DNA of 64,000 nucleotides from Alloscardovia theropitheci (lineage in GTDB: Bacteria; Actinomycetota; Actinomycetes; Actinomycetales; Bifidobacteriaceae): assembly GCF_004332295.1 (NCBI RefSeq), contig NZ_RXLP01000019.1, positions 186,001-250,000 of the forward strand, written 5' to 3'. Positions 61,183 to 64,000 of the stretch are shown in pieces. The notes below the pieces were generated by a model. It was not told the DNA's origin, searched no databases, and saw only the letters and a list, made by a program, of their open reading frames with translations. Every line of letters starts with the position of its first letter. Within the stretch, counting starts at the first letter, position 1. The position numbers and the translations under genes were made by a program.

Positions 61183-62409
61183 ATGGCAACTGAAACTGCA
61201 TCTGTCACACAGAAGACAGAAAAGAAAGAAACCAGCACCTTGCTGTCCACAATTACAGGAAATTTGCGTCAGTACGGTATTGTAGGCGCACTGATTGTCA
61301 TTGTTATTGCATTCCAGATTTTGACTGGTGGCGTATTACTGAAGCCAAATAGCTTCGTATCGCTGATTCAGCAGAACGCATACGTGATTATCTTGGCAAT
61401 TGGTATGGTAATGGTCATTATCGCTACACATATCGATTTGTCTGTTGGCTCGTTAGTAGCATTTATCGGTGGTGTGTGTGCGCTGCTGATGGAACACTAT
61501 AACGTCAACTGGATGGTAGCTATTCTTGTAAGCATCGTACTTGGTTTGGTTATCGGTGTATGGAATGGTTTCTGGGTGGCATATGTACGAATCCCGGGCT
61601 TCATTACCACCTTGGCAGGTATGTTGATTTTCCGCGGTTTGGCAACTGTTATCGTTGGTGAATCAGTACCAATTACATCGCGTGACTTCCGTGGTATTGC
61701 AAGCAATTATCTTCCAAATATATTCGGTTATGCAGGAACTATGGATATTCTTACATTGGTTGTAGGTGTTGCTATCTTCGCATTGTTCGTATTCCTTCAG
61801 TTCCGTAACCGTTCCAAGGTAGCAGCATCTGGTCTCGAGCCAGAACCAATGAGCCTTACTTGGATTAAGGTTGTTGTAGCAGGTTTGGTTATCGGTTTTG
61901 TAACATATTTGCTTGCAAATTCTGGTAACGATACAACCGGCGGTATCCCAATTATGCTCGTCATCGTTGGTATACTCGTAGTGATTTACAACTTCATCCT
62001 GACCCGCACGGTCTTTGGCCGTCACGTCTATGCTGTCGGTGGTAACCGTAAGGCGGCACGTCTGTCCGGTATCGATGATCGCAAGGTTGATTTCTTCCTC
62101 TACATCCATATGGGATTCCTCTCAGCAGTAGCAGCTGTATGCATGCTTTCCCGTCTTGCATCAGCAACAGCTCAGGCTGGTATGGAATTCGAAATGGATG
62201 CTATTGCAGCGTGCTTCATCGGTGGTACAGCAGTTACCGGTGGTATCGGTACTATTCCGGGCGCTGTTATTGGTGCATTCGTTATGGGTGTTATCAATCA
62301 AGGTCTGTCGATTATGGGTGTTGATACTGCAATCGTTAAGACCATCAAGGGTCTTGTGCTCTTGGGTGCTGTAGCCGTCGATTTGATGTCAAAGCGCAAG
62401 AAGGGCTAA
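61183..62409 (+). CDS. mmsB: Multiple-monosaccharide ABC importer permease
   Basis: The membrane subunit of the CUT2 importer, 408 residues with about ten hydrophobic helices. It has IGMVMVIIATHIDLSVGSLVAFIG, IPGFITTLAGMLIFRGLATVI, VYAVGGNRKAARLSGI and AAACFIGGTAVTGGIGTIPGAVIGA-type blocks (here IAACFIGGTAVTGGIGTIPGA), all characteristic of the family. It begins 1 bp after mmsA and is coupled to it; a strong terminator follows 51 bp later. Confidence 0.95.
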   Translation: MATETASVTQKTEKKETSTLLSTITGNLRQYGIVGALIVIVIAFQILTGGVLLKPNSFVSLIQQNAYVIILAIGMVMVIIATHIDLSVGSLVAFIGGVCALLMEHYNVNWMVAILVSIVLGLVIGVWNGFWVAYVRIPGFITTLAGMLIFRGLATVIVGESVPITSRDFRGIASNYLPNIFGYAGTMDILTLVVGVAIFALFVFLQFRNRSKVAASGLEPEPMSLTWIKVVVAGLVIGFVTYLLANSGNDTTGGIPIMLVIVGILVVIYNFILTRTVFGRHVYAVGGNRKAARLSGIDDRKVDFFLYIHMGFLSAVAAVCMLSRLASATAQAGMEFEMDAIAACFIGGTAVTGGIGTIPGAVIGAFVMGVINQGLSIMGVDTAIVKTIKGLVLLGAVAVDLMSKRKKG

Positions 62410-62460
62410 GTATCGCTGCACGAAGGATTATAACTTCATCTTCTTCTCTCCATTAACCAC

Positions 62461-62505
62461 AGTGTCCCAATCGTATTGGTATAGATACGATTGGGACACT
62501 TTTAT
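62461..62505 (+). terminator. Rho-independent terminator of chvE-mmsA-mmsB
   Basis: A perfect 15-bp stem, AGTGTCCCAATCGTA with its complement (62461-62475, 62486-62500), a 10-nt loop, and TTTATAT. Confidence 0.92.
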
Positions 62506-62945
62506 ATAAAGATGTCACAATTTATGGGATTTATGATGGATGGGCACGAGTTTTAGCTACTTGATGATGACTGTGAAAGAGATCTTTTAATTGAGGAATT
62601 CGTTATATATACGATGGAATAGAAAATCTCGAAACTTTTTGGCAAATCGGGTCATTTTTTAGTTGAAAATTCGATTTATTGGGTGATAAAACGACTCATT
62701 GTGCACAAAATTTTGAAAAGTATGAAAATAATACAGAGATATAGAATTTCTTACAGTAAGAGTTCGCATGTAAGTCCGATTTTTTGCGGTGAAAATTGAT
62801 AGTTAAAGAGTCTGTGTACGTTCACAGAATAAAATTATTTTTTCTAGAACATGGAATATAGTAGCTGTGTATGACTTGCGGAAACGACTATGTTACCACA
62901 AGGAAATTCTCAGTGAGATGAGATAAAAGGAAGAAAGGAGTAGGG
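62506..62945 (+). promoter_or_regulatory. Promoter/leader region of GH3 gene (440 bp), with candidate operator
   Basis: A long AT-rich non-coding stretch. An 18-bp dyad TCTGTG-TACGTT-CACAGA (62811-62828; arms of 6, plus two inner pairs) looks like a LacI- or ROK-type operator. AAAGGAG lies 6 nt before the GH3 ATG. No RNA gene or small reading frame stands out. Confidence 0.4.
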
Positions 62946-64000
62946 ATGCTCGGCATTAATATGGATGACGTTATTGCAATGATTCGTTCTTTGCAGACTC
63001 AGTTAATTGTCATCGGTGTAGCTCTCTGCGTTGCAATTGTATTGACAATTGCGGTAAATAAGTTGTGGCTCAAGTCACAAGGATGGCGAAAGCTTATTCA
63101 TTCATGGACCTGGATTGCAGCAACTGTTGCTGTAATCGTTGCTGTTTCCATGATGCTTTTCGGCCCATTGAATACTACGTTGAACCTGATGTCTGGTTCT
63201 GGTACATTGTCTGAATCTTCTAAGGCTCGTGCAGAAAAACTTGCTACAGAGATCCAAAATGAAGGCGTTACCCTCTTGGAAAACAATGATTCCAGCCTTC
63301 CATTGGAGAAGAATTCTTCTGTTAACGTTTTTGGTTGGGCTTCTTCTAACCCAATTTATGGTGGAACTGGTTCTGGTTCTATGAATGCTCAGTACCCAAC
63401 CACTTCTCTTATCCAAGGTCTTCAGGATGCTGGTTTTAAGACTAATGAACAGCTTACAAAGAAGTACACTGATTACCGCGCTGATCGCCCTATCGTTGGT
63501 ATGGTAAGCCAGGATTGGACTCTTCCAGAGCCAACTGCTGCTTCCTATACTGATGCTGAAATGACCCAGGCAAAGAACTTCTCTAAGAAGGCTATTGTGG
63601 TCATCGGTCGTTCTGGTGGTGAAGGTGCAGATCTTCCTTCAGATATGAGCACGATTGATACTCATGCAGCTGGTTACAAGTCTGAGGTTCAAGCATTCGG
63701 TGGTAAAGAAGTTCATGATTACGTCAACAACGGCGATTATAACGACTTTGAAGCTGGTGAAGGTTATCTCGATCTTTCTAAGACTGAACAAGACTTGGTA
63801 AAGCTCGTTACCGATAACTTCGATGATGTTACCGTTGTATATAACGGTGCAAATGCTATGAACTTGAGCTGGGTAAATAACTACTCTCAGATTAAGTCTG
63901 TACTCTGGTGCCCACCAGCAGGTCAAACTGGTTTTGATTCTCTCGGTACTATTCTTTCTGGTGAAGTAAACCCATCTGGTAAGACTTCTGATACATTCAT
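62946..64000 (+). CDS. GH3 family glycosidase, membrane-anchored (3' end cut by window edge)
   Basis: The first 351 codons of a beta-glucosidase-like enzyme. Two N-terminal hydrophobic helices (about residues 20-39 and 55-72) precede TEIQNEGVTLLENNDSSLPL, the signature that opens the GH3 C-terminal domain in ordinary family members. Further domain features follow: VNVFGWASSNPIYGGTGSGSMNA and IVVIGRSGGEGADLPSD. So the C-domain comes before the catalytic barrel, the reversed order known in some GH3 enzymes; the barrel and its nucleophile lie beyond the window. The ATG follows AAAGGAG. Adjacent to a monosaccharide importer, it may release sugars at the cell surface. Confidence 0.88.
   Translation, partial: MLGINMDDVIAMIRSLQTQLIVIGVALCVAIVLTIAVNKLWLKSQGWRKLIHSWTWIAATVAVIVAVSMMLFGPLNTTLNLMSGSGTLSESSKARAEKLATEIQNEGVTLLENNDSSLPLEKNSSVNVFGWASSNPIYGGTGSGSMNAQYPTTSLIQGLQDAGFKTNEQLTKKYTDYRADRPIVGMVSQDWTLPEPTAASYTDAEMTQAKNFSKKAIVVIGRSGGEGADLPSDMSTIDTHAAGYKSEVQAFGGKEVHDYVNNGDYNDFEAGEGYLDLSKTEQDLVKLVTDNFDDVTVVYNGANAMNLSWVNNYSQIKSVLWCPPAGQTGFDSLGTILSGEVNPSGKTSDTF

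Noticed and set aside
61663-62109. Minus-strand 148-codon frame within mmsB
   Set aside because: Antisense to a clear permease; no ribosome-binding site or family match.
1-64000. CRISPR array, insertion sequence, prophage, toxin-antitoxin or restriction genes
   Set aside because: No spaced direct-repeat array, transposase, integrase, phage or defence motifs were seen in the proteins or the gaps.

Overview
This window is the replication-origin region of a low-GC actinobacterium. The best fit is a member of the Bifidobacteriaceae, in the Gardnerella/Alloscardovia/low-GC Bifidobacterium range. Three things support this. The core runs cca, NUDIX, DUF6049, murJ, pseudokinase, trxB, parB, parA, rsmG, jag, yidC, yidD, rnpA, rpmH, dnaA, dnaN, recF, DUF721, gyrB, gyrA, DUF3566, which is the classic actinobacterial oriC order. 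An rpf-like gene lies directly upstream of rsmA. The codon use is AT-leaning. The genus is inferred from gene content; no database search was possible.

Left flank (1-11.5 kb): a minus-strand sialic-acid/amino-sugar operon. It has a lipoprotein binding protein, a permease, a fused permease-ATPase and an ATPase (the SatABCD/NanBCDF type of transporter), then a NanA-like lyase and nagB, which runs off the left edge. A near-consensus promoter with a dyad in its spacer drives it. Three unrelated-looking alpha/beta-hydrolase genes follow, one of them divergent from the operon.

Housekeeping block (11.5-24.6 kb): rlmB, a DUF4032 kinase-like gene, a small membrane protein, a stand-alone MalK-type ATPase, a Ser/Thr kinase with an overlapping membrane protein, a membrane-anchored DsbA-like protein, tRNA-Thr(UGU), an Rpf-like muralytic enzyme, rsmA, a LytR_C protein and cca.

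Envelope and redox block (24.6-39 kb): NUDIX, DUF6049, murJ and a pseudokinase/extracellular-domain protein, followed by an aminotransferase, a D-Ala-D-Ala ligase and trxB. A MerR regulator gene, rarA and an oxidoreductase come next. The MerR gene and the oxidoreductase gene share near-identical promoters with 19-bp spacers.

Origin block (39-55.4 kb): the parB-to-rpmH cluster reads leftward and dnaA-to-gyrA reads rightward. Dense DnaA boxes lie both upstream and downstream of dnaA. Six perfect 16-bp parS sites lie in the window, all on the rpmH side. The outer four are roughly 9 kb apart, and three sit inside coding sequence where they encode V-S-R-E-T.

Right flank (55.4-64 kb): small membrane proteins, an orphan CUT2-type ATPase, a ROK repressor divergent from a ChvE/MmsA/MmsB monosaccharide importer, and the start of a membrane-anchored GH3 glycosidase. 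Both importers have a long hairpin directly after the binding-protein gene, which probably lowers expression of the downstream membrane components. I saw no phage, insertion sequence, CRISPR array or restriction system. The most noteworthy signals are the parS array, the two-promoter MerR circuit and a set of genes with start codons 6-8 nt after a TAnnnT-type -10 (probable leaderless mRNAs).
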